The position numbers and the translations under genes are program-made. DNA of 64,000 nt from positions 22,201 through 86,200 of the forward strand of contig JBKHJN010000008.1 of NCBI GenBank assembly GCA_046538075.1, read 5' to 3'. The stretch is from Desulfobacca_B sp046538075 (GTDB lineage: Bacteria; Desulfobacterota; Desulfobaccia; Desulfobaccales; Desulfobaccaceae). The notes under the pieces were generated by a model. That model did no database searches. It was not told the DNA's origin and was given only the letters and a program-made list of their open reading frames with translations. Positions 8,482 through 16,756 of the stretch are shown here, piece after piece. The first letter of the stretch is position 1. Each line of letters begins with the position of its first letter.

Positions 8482-8510
8482 TTGACTCTTGGCCCTGGGA
8501 CTGTTAAATT
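8482..8510 (+). promoter_or_regulatory. Probable promoter for hisHF
   Basis: TTGACT (8482-8487), 17-base spacer, TAAATT (8505-8510). Transcription would start near 8517. This makes a TTG start at 8520 unlikely and favours the GTG at 8568. Confidence 0.5.
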
Positions 8511-8567
8511 TTTAATTGTTTGTATATTAGAAAACTTAGGGAGGTGGGACATCCGTTCCGGACCAAG

Positions 8568-9200
8568 GTGATTGCCATCATTGATTATCATGCTGGCAAC
8601 CTGGCCAGTGTAAAGCGGTCGCTGGAAGCTTTGGGAGTGGAGGCAGTAGTAACCCAGGACCCCCAGGCAGTGGCCCGGGCCGAACGGCTTGTCTTCCCGG
8701 GAGTGGGGGCGGCCGGGCAGGCTATGGAGAATTTGAGACGACTGGGGCTGGACCAAGCTTTGCGCCAGGCCTTTGAGGCCGGAACCCCGATTCTGGGCAT
8801 ATGTTTGGGAGCCCAGATAATTTTGGATTTCAGCGAAGAAAATGAAGTTTCCTGTCTGGGGCTAATCCCCGGGCGGGTCCGGGCTCTGGACGGACTGAAG
8901 GGCAGAGGTCAAGGCCAATTGCTCAAAATTCCCCAGATGGGCTGGAATGAGGTGGATTTTCTCCGTCCTCATCCGGTCTTTCAGGGCTTACCCCGGGGAG
9001 TAGAATTTTATTTTGTCCACAGCTATTATCCTGCCCCGGCGGCGGACCAGTATGTTCTGGGGGTTACCACCCATGGAGGGCAATTCCCCAGCGCCCTGGG
9101 TGCCGAAAGTCTGGTCGCCACCCAGTTTCACCCTGAAAAGAGCGGGAGGTTCGGCCTGGCAGTGTTGAAAAATTTCCTGAATTGGGACGGCAAGTGCTGA
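8568..9200 (+). CDS. hisH: Imidazole glycerol phosphate synthase, glutaminase subunit HisH
   Basis: A 210-residue class I glutamine amidotransferase. It hydrolyses glutamine and feeds ammonia to HisF in histidine synthesis. The GTG at 8568 is chosen because it gives the normal N-terminus (V-IAIIDYHAGNL); a TTG at 8520 would add 16 residues but sits at the predicted transcription start. The nucleophile is in GICLGAQI, and the His-Glu pair is in QFHPEKSG. No strong ribosome site is visible; the nearest, GGGAGG, is 24 bases away. The gene overlaps hisF. No other his genes are in the window. Confidence 0.93.
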   Translation: MIAIIDYHAGNLASVKRSLEALGVEAVVTQDPQAVARAERLVFPGVGAAGQAMENLRRLGLDQALRQAFEAGTPILGICLGAQIILDFSEENEVSCLGLIPGRVRALDGLKGRGQGQLLKIPQMGWNEVDFLRPHPVFQGLPRGVEFYFVHSYYPAPAADQYVLGVTTHGGQFPSALGAESLVATQFHPEKSGRFGLAVLKNFLNWDGKC

Positions 9201-9973
9201 GTAAAAGAATTATCCCCTGCCTGGACGTCCGCAACGGCCAGACCACCAAGGGAATCAGATTTAAAGACAATATCGACATCGGTGACCCGGTTGAAATGGC
9301 GCGGCTTTATTATGAAGCCGGCGCCGATGAGATCGTCTTTTATGACATCACCGCCTCCAGCGACCGGCGCGAGATCATGATCGACGTGGTCCGACAGGTG
9401 GCCAAAGAAATTTTTATCCCCTTTGCAGTGGGGGGCGGTATCCGCTCTTTGGCTGATATGCGGGCGGTACTATTGGCCGGGGCAGAAAAAGTCAGCGTCA
9501 ATACCGCGGCCGTCCTAAACCCGGAACTGATTCAGGAAGGAGCCCAATCTTTTGGAAGCCAATGTTTAGTCCTGGGAATGGATGTTAAACAGGTTGCCCC
9601 ATCAGAACAGATTCCCTCGGGCTATGAAGTGGTAGTTAATGGCGGGCGCACCTTTATGAGCCTCGATGCTTTGTGGTGGGCAAAAGAAGCGGTGCGCCTG
9701 GGGGCAGGCGAAATCTGCCTTAATTCTATCGATGCGGACGGCACCAAGGAGGGCTATGAGCTTCATCTGACCCGGCTGATTTCCACCGCGGTGCCAGTAC
9801 CGGTGATTGCCTCAGGCGGAGCCGGCACTCCCGGCCACCTGTACGAGGTCTTGACTGCCGGAGCTGCCGACGCGGCGCTGATTGCTTCTATGGTGCATTA
9901 CAACCTTTACACCATCAAAGAGTTGAAAGATTACCTTAATCAGCGAGGGGTTAAGGTTCGGCTGTCCTGGTAG
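9194..9973 (+). CDS. hisF: Imidazole glycerol phosphate synthase, cyclase subunit HisF
   Basis: A 259-residue beta-alpha barrel that makes imidazole glycerol phosphate and AICAR from PRFAR and HisH-derived ammonia. The GTG at 9194 gives the standard start MLSKRIIPCLDV and overlaps hisH by 7 bases. Catalytic aspartates are in CLDVRNG and NSIDADGT. Phosphate-binding loops are AVGGGIRS and ASGGAGT. The family pattern is fully conserved, so a true histidine enzyme is more likely than a specialised homologue. Confidence 0.95.
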   Translation: MLSKRIIPCLDVRNGQTTKGIRFKDNIDIGDPVEMARLYYEAGADEIVFYDITASSDRREIMIDVVRQVAKEIFIPFAVGGGIRSLADMRAVLLAGAEKVSVNTAAVLNPELIQEGAQSFGSQCLVLGMDVKQVAPSEQIPSGYEVVVNGGRTFMSLDALWWAKEAVRLGAGEICLNSIDADGTKEGYELHLTRLISTAVPVPVIASGGAGTPGHLYEVLTAGAADAALIASMVHYNLYTIKELKDYLNQRGVKVRLSW

Positions 9974-10009
9974 TGGTCCATCATCCTCCTAAGGAGTTAG
10001 ATACCATTT

Positions 10010-10990
10010 ATGGGAACTGAAAAATCCATTTTAGAGCATGAAGCATCTGATGTTTTAGAGACTCTGGTTGACTCCGAACCGGAAGAATTGGAAAGCGAAG
10101 TTAAGCCAGAGGTAGGCTCGCTGGTTGAACTCGATCCCCTGCAGCGTTATCTGGCTGAGATTAATCGTTATCCGCTGCTTCATCCCGATGAAGAAAAGCG
10201 GTTGGCCAAAGAATATGTGGAAAGCGGCGACTCCGAGGCGGCTTATCAGTTGATCACTGCTAATCTGAGGCTGGTCGTTAAAATCGCTCTGGACTTTCAA
10301 CGCTACTGGACGAAAAATTTACTGGACCTGATTCAGGAAGGCAATATCGGTCTTATGCAGGCCGTAAAGAAATTCGACCCTTATCGGGGCATCAAACTTT
10401 CCTATTATGCCTCTTTCTGGATTAAAGCCTACATTCTCAAGTTTATTATGGACAACTGGAAGTTAGTCAAGATCGGCACTACCCAATCGCAACGCAAGCT
10501 GTTCTATAACCTGCGCAAAGAAAAGGAAAAGCTTGAGGCCCAAGGCTTTACCCCGGGACCCAAGCTGCTGGCCGAGCGCCTCAACGTAAAAGAGGAAGAA
10601 GTCATAGAGATGGACGAACGCCTGGGAGCCTGGGAATTATCCCTGGACGCGCCCCTCAAAGAGGACTCCGATGAGCTGCATAAAAACTCCCTGGCGACTA
10701 CGGAAGCCTCAGCTGAAGAATCCCTGGCGCGGCAACAAATGAAGGGCATCTTTAAAGATAAACTCAACCAATTCCGAAGCAGCTTAAAAGACAAGGAAAG
10801 GGATATCTTAGATTTACGGCTGCTGGCCGAAAAACCCCTGACGCTGCAAGAGATCGGCTCCCGACACCATATCTCCCGGGAACGGGTGCGGCAGATTGAG
10901 GAGCGTCTGTTAAAAAAATTGCGTCAGTTTATGCAGGAGGAGATTCCGGATTTTAGTACATATCAGTCTCTGGTCACCGATCCGGGTTAA
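10010..10990 (+). CDS. rpoH: RNA polymerase heat-shock sigma factor RpoH (sigma-32)
   Basis: A 326-residue group 3 sigma factor that directs transcription of chaperone and protease genes. Region 2 reads NLLDLIQEGNIGLMQAVKKF with SYYASFWIKAYILKFIM. The RpoH box QRKLFYNLRK at 161-170 sets it apart from RpoD and RpoS. Region 4 ends in an HTH (LTLQEIGSRHHISRERVRQI). An acidic N-terminal extension of about 40 residues precedes region 1.2. CTAAGGAGTTAG lies upstream of the ATG. The gene begins 36 bases after hisF and may also be read from the his promoter. Confidence 0.95.
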   Translation: MGTEKSILEHEASDVLETLVDSEPEELESEVKPEVGSLVELDPLQRYLAEINRYPLLHPDEEKRLAKEYVESGDSEAAYQLITANLRLVVKIALDFQRYWTKNLLDLIQEGNIGLMQAVKKFDPYRGIKLSYYASFWIKAYILKFIMDNWKLVKIGTTQSQRKLFYNLRKEKEKLEAQGFTPGPKLLAERLNVKEEEVIEMDERLGAWELSLDAPLKEDSDELHKNSLATTEASAEESLARQQMKGIFKDKLNQFRSSLKDKERDILDLRLLAEKPLTLQEIGSRHHISRERVRQIEERLLKKLRQFMQEEIPDFSTYQSLVTDPG

Positions 10991-11098
10991 TATCAGACCC
11001 AGGACTGGTTTTTTAACCGTGCCAACCCTGATCGTCAACTGTTAATGGCACGCGGGCCCCATTAGGCCGGAACACACTAAGTAAATATTAAATAAAGG

Positions 11099-12853
11099 GT
11101 GAGGAGGATGACATTTAAGGCCATAAGGTGCCTAGGTTCTGCCCTGCTGGGTCTGATTCTGGTTTTGGGTCTGGCCGGATGCCACCGCCCGATAACGGTT
11201 ACCCCCGAACCTTCCTTAACCAAGCCGACTCCCTCCCCAGAAGATAGCCAGACTCAGGCCTACTGCCATTATCTTCGGGCTCAGTGGTATATATTCCATG
11301 CCCGGCTGGACCCGGCCATCGCTGAATACCAGGAGGTCCTCAAACATGACCCCCAATCTGCATTATTGGAGACCGAACTAGCCGCCCTTTATCTGCGTCA
11401 GGGCAAGGTGCAAGAGGCCCTGGCCCATGTTGAAAAGGCTATCACCATTGACCCCAATTATCTAAATGCCCACCAGCTTCTGGCCGGGTTGCGGGCTGGG
11501 CTCAATCAGTTAAAAGAAGCCACTACCGCGTACGAAAAAATCGTCAGCCTGGACCCGGAAAACCAAGAAGCCCACTTTTTTCTGGCTACCCTTTATGCAC
11601 AACAGGGAAATTTTGCCAAGGCCACCCACATTCTCAAGCAATTATTAAAGAAGAATCCTGACTTGCCATTGGCCCATTATTATCTGGGTAAGATCTACCT
11701 AGAACTGGAACAATTGGACGCGGCCAAAGAGGAATTTTATCAGGCCCTGACCCAGAAGCCGGATTTTGTTCTGCCGATGTTTGACCTGGCCTTAGTCTAT
11801 GAGCAGGAAGAAAATTTTCCCCGGGCGGTCACCATTTATCGCCGTTTGTTGAAAATTTACCCTACCAATGTTCCAGCCCTGGTCAATTTAGGGCGGGTTT
11901 ATTTGATTACGGGCCGCGACTCCCAAGCCATGCAGATCTTTGCTAAAATCAAAAACTTAGAAAAAAATGACCCAGTTACCAAGTTTAGAATCGGGCTGAT
12001 TTTTTTGGAACAGAAACATTATGATAAGGCCATCCGGGAATTTCGCGAGTTGTTGATTACCCGGCATGGTCTAGACCGGGCCCGGTATTTTTTGGGTGCC
12101 GCTTTAGAAGGCAAAGGCAATCTGGAGGCGGCCTATAAGGAGTACCAACAGATAAGCCGGCGTTCAGAAAGTTATATTCCGGCCCGCTTGCGCCTGGCCC
12201 ATCTCCTGGCCCGTCAGAAAAATTTTGATCAAGGAATAAAACTGATCAAAGAGACTTTGGCACTAGCACCCGATCAGGGAGAATTGTATCTCACCCTGGC
12301 CATCCTTTACGAGGGCCAAGAACAATTTTCCCAGGCCATAGAAGCCTTGCATCAGGCGCTCAAGACCTCGATTAACCCCTCCGAAGTCTATTTTCGCCTG
12401 GCGGTAGTCTATGACAAACAGGAAAATCGGCAAGAGAGTCTGCGCCAGATTAAAAAGGTATTGGAACTGGAGCCCAAAAACCCCGAGGCCTTGAACTTTG
12501 CCGGATATATGTATGCTGAAGAAGGGATCAACCTGGATGAAGCGGAAAAATTAATCCTGGAGGCCCTGGAAAGCGAACCCGAGGCCGGTTATATCATCGA
12601 CAGCCTGGGATGGGTCTATTTCAAAAAAGGCCAGTACGATAAAGCCATTAAACATCTGGAAAAGGCCCACCAGAAGATGCCCGATGATTGCATCATCGCC
12701 GAACACTTGGGAGACGCTTACTACAAGAAGTCCCTCTACCGCAAGGCCCTAAAACTCTATAAACGGGCGATCCAGTTGGAATGCGACAATAAGACGGAAC
12801 TGGAGAACAAGATTCAGCGCCTGGAACTTTTGATCAAGGAGTTATCCCTGTGA
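11099..12853 (+). CDS. TPR-repeat outer-membrane lipoprotein
   Basis: A 584-residue lipoprotein. LVLGLAGC puts the lipidated cysteine at about residue 28. The mature protein is almost entirely tetratricopeptide repeats, at least twelve, from about 60 to 570 (for example ALAHVEKAITIDPNYLNAHQ, AIKHLEKAHQKMPDD). Lysine-rich helices close the protein. Such proteins scaffold envelope assembly. The start could be GTG 11099 or ATG 11108; the GGAGG between them is too close for the ATG. Its stop overlaps the next start by 4 bases, so it is coupled to the LolB-like protein. Confidence 0.88.
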   Translation: MRRMTFKAIRCLGSALLGLILVLGLAGCHRPITVTPEPSLTKPTPSPEDSQTQAYCHYLRAQWYIFHARLDPAIAEYQEVLKHDPQSALLETELAALYLRQGKVQEALAHVEKAITIDPNYLNAHQLLAGLRAGLNQLKEATTAYEKIVSLDPENQEAHFFLATLYAQQGNFAKATHILKQLLKKNPDLPLAHYYLGKIYLELEQLDAAKEEFYQALTQKPDFVLPMFDLALVYEQEENFPRAVTIYRRLLKIYPTNVPALVNLGRVYLITGRDSQAMQIFAKIKNLEKNDPVTKFRIGLIFLEQKHYDKAIREFRELLITRHGLDRARYFLGAALEGKGNLEAAYKEYQQISRRSESYIPARLRLAHLLARQKNFDQGIKLIKETLALAPDQGELYLTLAILYEGQEQFSQAIEALHQALKTSINPSEVYFRLAVVYDKQENRQESLRQIKKVLELEPKNPEALNFAGYMYAEEGINLDEAEKLILEALESEPEAGYIIDSLGWVYFKKGQYDKAIKHLEKAHQKMPDDCIIAEHLGDAYYKKSLYRKALKLYKRAIQLECDNKTELENKIQRLELLIKELSL

Positions 12854-13659
12854 GGCCCAATCGGTCATATTGGTTCCGACTCCTGGCCGTAATCGGCGTC
12901 CTGGCCGGGATGGCTGCCTGCGCCCGGGGACCTGCCCTTAAGCCGGGAATCCGTCCAGAAATCCGCTCGGCTCAAGACTTATGGGCCCGCCTTTGGGTCC
13001 GGGCCCAGGCTATCCAGAGCTTTGAGGCCAAGGGACGGGTAACCTATATCTCTCCCAATCAAAAATACAACGGCACGGCATACTTTTTGGGCTCCAAGCC
13101 GCAAACCCTGCGGGTCGATGTGCTCAATTTCTGGGGACAATCAGCCCTATCCGTTCACACCGATGGGGATGAACTGCAGCTTTTAGACTATCGCCAGGGC
13201 AAGCTGTATCGGGGTCCGGTGACCGCCCGTAATCTGGCCATATTTATCCCTCCGGTGGAAATCTCGGAGCTCCTGGAGATTCTCACCGGCAGCGTGGTCT
13301 TGTCCCAGAAAGAACCGGTCCAGATGACCTATATCCCGGAGCAGGACCAGTATCATCTGGAACTGCGGGGGGCGGAGCCACCCGGCCAGACGGAGCTTTG
13401 GGTTGAGGCTCAAAATCTGCAAATCGAGGCAGCCAAATGGTATGATGCTCAGAAGCAACGCCTATTTGAAGTGAAATTTCAAGATTTCCAACCCTCAGAT
13501 AGGTATACCCTGCCCCATGAGATCATTCTGACTACCGGCGACAACCAGCGGCAGCTCCGGCTGCACTATCGGGACCTGACGATTAACCCGCAATTAACTT
13601 CTAAGGCTTTGACTTTGGTAGTGCCAGCCCAGATTCAACAGGTGCCCTTTCCGCAATGA
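12850..13659 (+). CDS. LolB-like lipoprotein (DUF4292 type)
   Basis: A 269-residue lipoprotein with lipobox GMAAC (Cys about 24). The mature part is a predicted beta-barrel-like half-pipe: FEAKGRVTYISPNQKYNGTA, then LRVDVLNFWGQSALSVHTDG, typical of the LolB/LolA/DUF4292 fold that binds lipoproteins or lipids at the outer membrane. GTG start, 4-base overlap with the TPR lipoprotein and with the next gene, so all three are one operon. A role in lipoprotein sorting is inferred from the fold. Confidence 0.8.
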   Translation: MRPNRSYWFRLLAVIGVLAGMAACARGPALKPGIRPEIRSAQDLWARLWVRAQAIQSFEAKGRVTYISPNQKYNGTAYFLGSKPQTLRVDVLNFWGQSALSVHTDGDELQLLDYRQGKLYRGPVTARNLAIFIPPVEISELLEILTGSVVLSQKEPVQMTYIPEQDQYHLELRGAEPPGQTELWVEAQNLQIEAAKWYDAQKQRLFEVKFQDFQPSDRYTLPHEIILTTGDNQRQLRLHYRDLTINPQLTSKALTLVVPAQIQQVPFPQ

Positions 13660-14144
13660 AGTTCGTCGTTGACCAGACTCTGGGCGGCCTGGCCAAGTGG
13701 CTGCGGCTCTGCGGCTTTGATGCCACCCAGAAGTTGATTAAAGTTCCGGACCCCGACAGTCTGCCCTCTCCGGAACCGAATACTTGGATTTTAACCCGGC
13801 AACTGACCCTGGCCCGCCGGAGCCCTCGAAACGATATACTTGTAGTGCAAGCTGATGATCCCGAGGCGCAGCTGGCAGAGGTCATTGCCTCGCTTAATCT
13901 GCCCCCAGAGGAATTTGATCCCCTAAACCGCTGCAGCCGGTGCAACCAACCCCTGGCCCCAGTATCCAAAACCCAAGTCAGGGGGCGAGTGCCGGAACAT
14001 ATCTATCAGCAGCATCACCAGTTTTATGAATGTCCCAGCTGCCGTCGAGTTTTTTGGTCCGGCAGTCATGTTGCCGCAATCTGTCGCCGCCTTCAGGCCC
14101 TGATCGATCAGCCGCGCAACCCGAAACCGGATACTCCCGAGTAG
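13656..14144 (+). CDS. Mut7-C RNase-domain protein with zinc ribbon
   Basis: A 162-residue protein. The PIN-like Mut7-C part is FVVDQTLGGLAKWLRLCGFD, with the conserved early Asp, then ILTRQLTLARR. The C-terminal zinc ribbon has RCSRCNQPL and ECPSCRRVFWSGSH, with four cysteines plus the family W-x-G-S-H end. The domain is expected to be a metal-dependent ribonuclease. ATGA overlap with the LolB-like gene. The partner or target RNA is unknown. Confidence 0.88.
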   Translation: MKFVVDQTLGGLAKWLRLCGFDATQKLIKVPDPDSLPSPEPNTWILTRQLTLARRSPRNDILVVQADDPEAQLAEVIASLNLPPEEFDPLNRCSRCNQPLAPVSKTQVRGRVPEHIYQQHHQFYECPSCRRVFWSGSHVAAICRRLQALIDQPRNPKPDTPE

Positions 14145-14159
14145 TTAAAGGAAGCGACC

Positions 14160-14507
14160 ATGGAGAAACAGCAGATTATTGATACAGCCATCTGGGTCAT
14201 CCGTATTATTTGCCTCTATCTCAAAAATATTCTGGTCACCTCCTGGCGGTGTTTGCTCATCCTGTTTAGATATGCCATCCTCTGCTGGCAGCAGCAGCAG
14301 ATGCGTTGCGGCTTTCGCCGGTTGGGACAGAGAATTTTTAATTATTTGGAGGAAGGCAAGCCCCAACCTCTGGTGCAAGCCCCAATTAAAAATCAGCTTA
14401 ACCACCTTGCCAATCTCAAGGCCCAAAAACTGAGCCAACGCCAGGCGATCAGGCGATTAAGAGAAAAAATCAGGGCTACCTCTTACTCACTGCCCTCCTC
14501 CAGCTGA
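14160..14507 (+). CDS. Small membrane protein, unknown function
   Basis: A 115-residue protein with two hydrophobic stretches near the N-terminus (IIDTAIWVIRIICLYL and ILVTSWRCLLILFRYAIL) and a basic, glutamine-rich helical C-terminus (LSQRQAIRRLREKIRATS). AAAGGAAGCGACC before the ATG is a fair ribosome site. It follows the Mut7-C gene by 15 bases in the same operon. I recognise no family. The overlapping ORF at 14179 in another frame lacks a ribosome site. Confidence 0.55.
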   Translation: MEKQQIIDTAIWVIRIICLYLKNILVTSWRCLLILFRYAILCWQQQQMRCGFRRLGQRIFNYLEEGKPQPLVQAPIKNQLNHLANLKAQKLSQRQAIRRLREKIRATSYSLPSSS

Positions 14508-14600
14508 GGAAGCCGCCTGAGGCTGATCTGGCGGAGCTGGCAGCCCAAGAATAAGCCTAGCGGCGGCAATGTCTGTTCCAGCCCCGATAATGCTTTCTAA

Positions 14601-14637
14601 ATAAAAACTAAAGCGGACAAGTTTTGGCTTGCCCGCC
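14601..14637 (-). terminator. Possible terminator for the TPR gene at 14769
   Basis: On the minus strand GCGGGCAAG (14636-14628), a 6-base loop and CTTGTCCGC (14621-14613) form a 9-bp stem with one mismatch, followed by TTTAGTTTTTAT. It is 130 bases past the stop codon. Confidence 0.45.
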
Positions 14638-14768
14638 GTGACCAAGTATTGTCATTTTATAATTTCTGTCGGGTGGCCTGATCTTAGTAAGATGTAAACG
14701 GGGCGGTAATGTTTATAAGTTTTAAGCCCGGTGGATGTTCGGATTTACTGACTATTTTCCCCCGTGGA

Positions 14769-15281
14769 TTATTCGGCCTTCTTTTCCATGGGCGGAATCT
14801 TGGCTGGAATATCTTCGGGCTTAGGGCCCATCTTGGTTTCCAGTCTTAGAATGTTTTCCGCGATGATCGGGGCGATGGAGCTTTCGGTGCCCAGCTTTTT
14901 AACTGGCCGAGCCGCATAGCAAAGACCGCCAGGGAAGCAAATCTGTTGGAGTTGCTCGTAATAGTCTTCCGCATGAGTGGCGCCTTGTTTCAGGTATGAC
15001 AGGGCTTCCTGCATTTTGCCCTGCCGTTCCATAATCACCGCCAGGTTATTATTGGCAAAAGGATTGTCGACGTCGGCTTTGATCACCTTCTCGAATTGCT
15101 CTTGGGCAGCATCATATTTGCCTTCCTTCATGAAATCGTAGCCTTTAATCAACGGGGTGAAGATATCTTCTGCCATCGGCCGGGGTTGCGCCAAACTCGG
15201 CGTAGCCAAGGCCATACTCAGACACACTGCTCCCAGTACTGCCACTACTGAAAATCCCACCCATTTACGCATATGTCGCAT
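14769..15281 (-). CDS. Secreted TPR protein with C-x5-C tail (paralogue 2 of 3)
   Basis: A 170-residue protein with a signal peptide ending SLAQPRP. The mature start MAEDIFTPLIKGYDFMKEGK is nearly the same as in the gene at 15794. One TPR unit follows (FEKVIKADVDNPFANNNLAV, then ERQGKMQEALSYL). The tail has ICFPGGLCYAARP (C-x5-C) and SSIAPIIAENILRLETKM. TAAGGAGGGAGAAA before the ATG is an excellent ribosome site, and a clear promoter lies upstream. Function unknown; the cysteine pair in an exported protein could form a disulfide or bind a metal or heme. Confidence 0.85.
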   Translation of the reverse strand: MRHMRKWVGFSVVAVLGAVCLSMALATPSLAQPRPMAEDIFTPLIKGYDFMKEGKYDAAQEQFEKVIKADVDNPFANNNLAVIMERQGKMQEALSYLKQGATHAEDYYEQLQQICFPGGLCYAARPVKKLGTESSIAPIIAENILRLETKMGPKPEDIPAKIPPMEKKAE

Positions 15282-15331
15282 TTTCTCCCTCCTTATTCAG
15301 AGCTTGAGAAAAGCCGCCCCGTCCCACCGCT

Positions 15332-15360
15332 AAAATAATGGTTATTTTCGGCAATGTCAA
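15332..15360 (-). promoter_or_regulatory. Sigma-70-type promoter for TPR paralogue 2
   Basis: On the minus strand TTGACA (15360-15355), a 17-base spacer, TATTTT (15337-15332). The -35 is consensus. It lies about 50 bases before the start codon at 15281. Confidence 0.6.
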
Positions 15361-15521
15361 GAAACAAACTGAGAACGATAATCTTATGTTACTTTTTTTT
15401 GCTTGGTGGCTTTGGGGGACTTTAGGTTACTTTATTGTTTGGGCTGCAACTGAGGCGGCCGCAGGAAAACTCTTATTGCTCAGGGCATAAATTAAATGAA
15501 TTGGGGCTAGAAAAAACAAGC

Positions 15522-15584
15522 TCTGGGGAGCGGGGGCTTAGGGTCAAAGACCCCTACCCACTCCCCCAACCCTTTAAGGGGGGT
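15522..15584 (-). repeat. G-rich palindromic intergenic repeat, copy 2
   Basis: Read on the minus strand it matches copy 1 at 8380: GGGTTGGGG-AGTGGGTAGGGG, then GTCTTTGACCC, then GCCCCC and CTCCCC. The hairpin arms GGGTC and GACCC are visible on the plus strand with an AAA loop. Confidence 0.55.
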
Positions 15585-15715
15585 TAGGAGGGAAGCTTGA
15601 GGGAAGCGCGGGGCCCCCCCCCGGCGGTCCCCTGGCCCTCCCCTCAAATTAACCTTTTAAATGCTAAAATTAATAAGTGCGAGTGCTTAATCTTGACTAC
15701 ACTTTTAGCGGCATA

Positions 15716-15745
15716 TTGACAAGTAGGGGTTGAATCACTTATGGT
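15716..15745 (+). promoter_or_regulatory. Possible promoter for TPR paralogue 3
   Basis: TTGACA at 15716-15721 with TATGGT at 15740-15745, spacer 18. The -35 is consensus but the -10 is weak. An upstream TTGACT (15693) has no good partner. Confidence 0.35.
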
Positions 15746-15793
15746 TAAAGTCTAATAGCGGTTTTAACAGATGGACAGTTGAAAGGATGAAAC

Positions 15794-16261
15794 ATGCCAC
15801 TGAGATCAAAAGCACGATTTTGGCTATTGACGCTGCTGGGGATGACTGGCCTGACCTTGATAATAGTTTGCCTGGCGCTGGCCCAACCCCGGCCAATGGC
15901 AGAGGATATTCTCACTCCTTTGTCTCTGGGTTACGATGAGATGAAAGCCGGCAACACCGAGGCGGCCCAGTATCAATTTGAGAAAGTATTAAAGGGTGAT
16001 CCGGACAACCCTTATGCCCTCAACAATCTGGCGGTGATTCTGGAACGGCAAGGAAAGTTCAAGGAAGCCATGGCCTATTTGCTGCAGGCCGAAACCCATG
16101 CCAAGGACTATCTGCAAAAGCCCGATGAGATCTGTGACATCGGTGGCATCTGCATGGCCATAAAGCCCTCCCGGCTGGCAAGCGGAGAGAGCAGCATCGC
16201 CCCTCTGGTGCATGGCAATATCAATCTGCTGAAGATCAAAATCGGCAAGCAGAAATACTAA
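15794..16261 (+). CDS. Secreted TPR protein with C-x5-C tail (paralogue 3 of 3)
   Basis: A 155-residue protein with a signal peptide ending LALAQPRP. The mature part is clearly homologous to the gene at 14769: MAEDILTPLSLGYDEMKAGN, one TPR (FEKVLKGDPDNPYALNNLAV, ERQGKFKEAMAYL), then ICDIGGICMAIKP (C-x5-C) and SSIAPLVHGNINLLKIKI. TGAAAGGATGAAAC precedes the ATG. The two copies are divergent neighbours, which suggests local duplication. The tail ends only 3 bases before the convergent mogA gene. Confidence 0.85.
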   Translation: MPLRSKARFWLLTLLGMTGLTLIIVCLALAQPRPMAEDILTPLSLGYDEMKAGNTEAAQYQFEKVLKGDPDNPYALNNLAVILERQGKFKEAMAYLLQAETHAKDYLQKPDEICDIGGICMAIKPSRLASGESSIAPLVHGNINLLKIKIGKQKY

Positions 16262-16264
16262 ATT

Positions 16265-16756
16265 TCAGGGCCTGCCGCATTCGGCTGGACTGCCTTGAAT
16301 CTTTTCCAAGGCATGCGGCAGGGCCGGCAACACTACGGCCAGATTTTCCCGCACGGCGCGGGGGCTGCCGGGCAGATTGATGATCAGGGTCTGGGCGCGA
16401 ATCCCGGCCCGGGCCCGGGAGAGCATGGCATGGGGGGTAGAGGCCAGGCTGGCGGCCCGCATGGCTTCGGCCAGGCCCGGCACCGACCGCTCGACCACTG
16501 CCTGAGTGGCTTCCGGGGTCACATCCCGGGGGCTCACCCCAGTCCCGCCGCTGGTCAGAATCAGATCCAGATGGTGCTGATCGCTCCATTGCACCAGCCG
16601 GGCGATAATAGCCTCCAATTCATCAGGCACCACGGCGTAGGCTTCTATGCGATAAAGGGAATCCGCGAGCAGGTGTTTAATTTCTTCGGCGCTTAGATCC
16701 GGCCGGTCACCTTGGGCGCCTTTATCGCTAATGGTCAGAATTCCGACCCGAAACAT
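16265..16756 (-). CDS. mogA: Molybdopterin adenylyltransferase (MogA/MoaB family)
   Basis: A 163-residue protein of the MoaB/Mog fold, which adenylates molybdopterin before molybdenum or tungsten insertion. The hallmark LTSGGTGVSPRDVTPEAT is complete, and INLPGSPRAVRENL closes the active site. Its start lies 29 bases inside the upstream MOSC gene, so the pair is translationally coupled. A tungstate importer is encoded at 30.4 kb, consistent with molybdo- or tungsto-enzymes in this organism. Confidence 0.92.
   Translation of the reverse strand: MFRVGILTISDKGAQGDRPDLSAEEIKHLLADSLYRIEAYAVVPDELEAIIARLVQWSDQHHLDLILTSGGTGVSPRDVTPEATQAVVERSVPGLAEAMRAASLASTPHAMLSRARAGIRAQTLIINLPGSPRAVRENLAVVLPALPHALEKIQGSPAECGRP

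Larger units (their letters stand above)
8137..8567. other. Divergent gene-free region between nnr and hisH
   Basis: About 430 bases with no convincing ORF. It holds a G-rich palindromic repeat (8380-8441) and a promoter for hisH at 8482-8510. The left part has a GC-rich inverted segment near 8220-8240 (GCCCCGCCCGGGGC) that may lie in the 5' leader of the nnr operon. The rest is AT-rich. Confidence 0.6.
15282..15793. other. Divergent region between two TPR paralogues
   Basis: About 510 bases without a gene. It holds the promoter of the minus-strand TPR gene (15332-15360), a G-rich palindromic repeat (15522-15584), a run of nine C (15614-15622), and a possible promoter for the plus-strand TPR gene (15716-15745). 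Confidence 0.6.

Noticed and set aside
9194..9973. HisF as a specialised homologue outside histidine synthesis
   Set aside because: Both catalytic Asp residues and all phosphate loops are canonical, and it overlaps a normal hisH.
15614..15622. Run of nine C as a phase-variable tract
   Set aside because: It is not within or close to a start codon or promoter element of either flanking gene, so there is no sign of contingency control; a sequencing artefact is possible.
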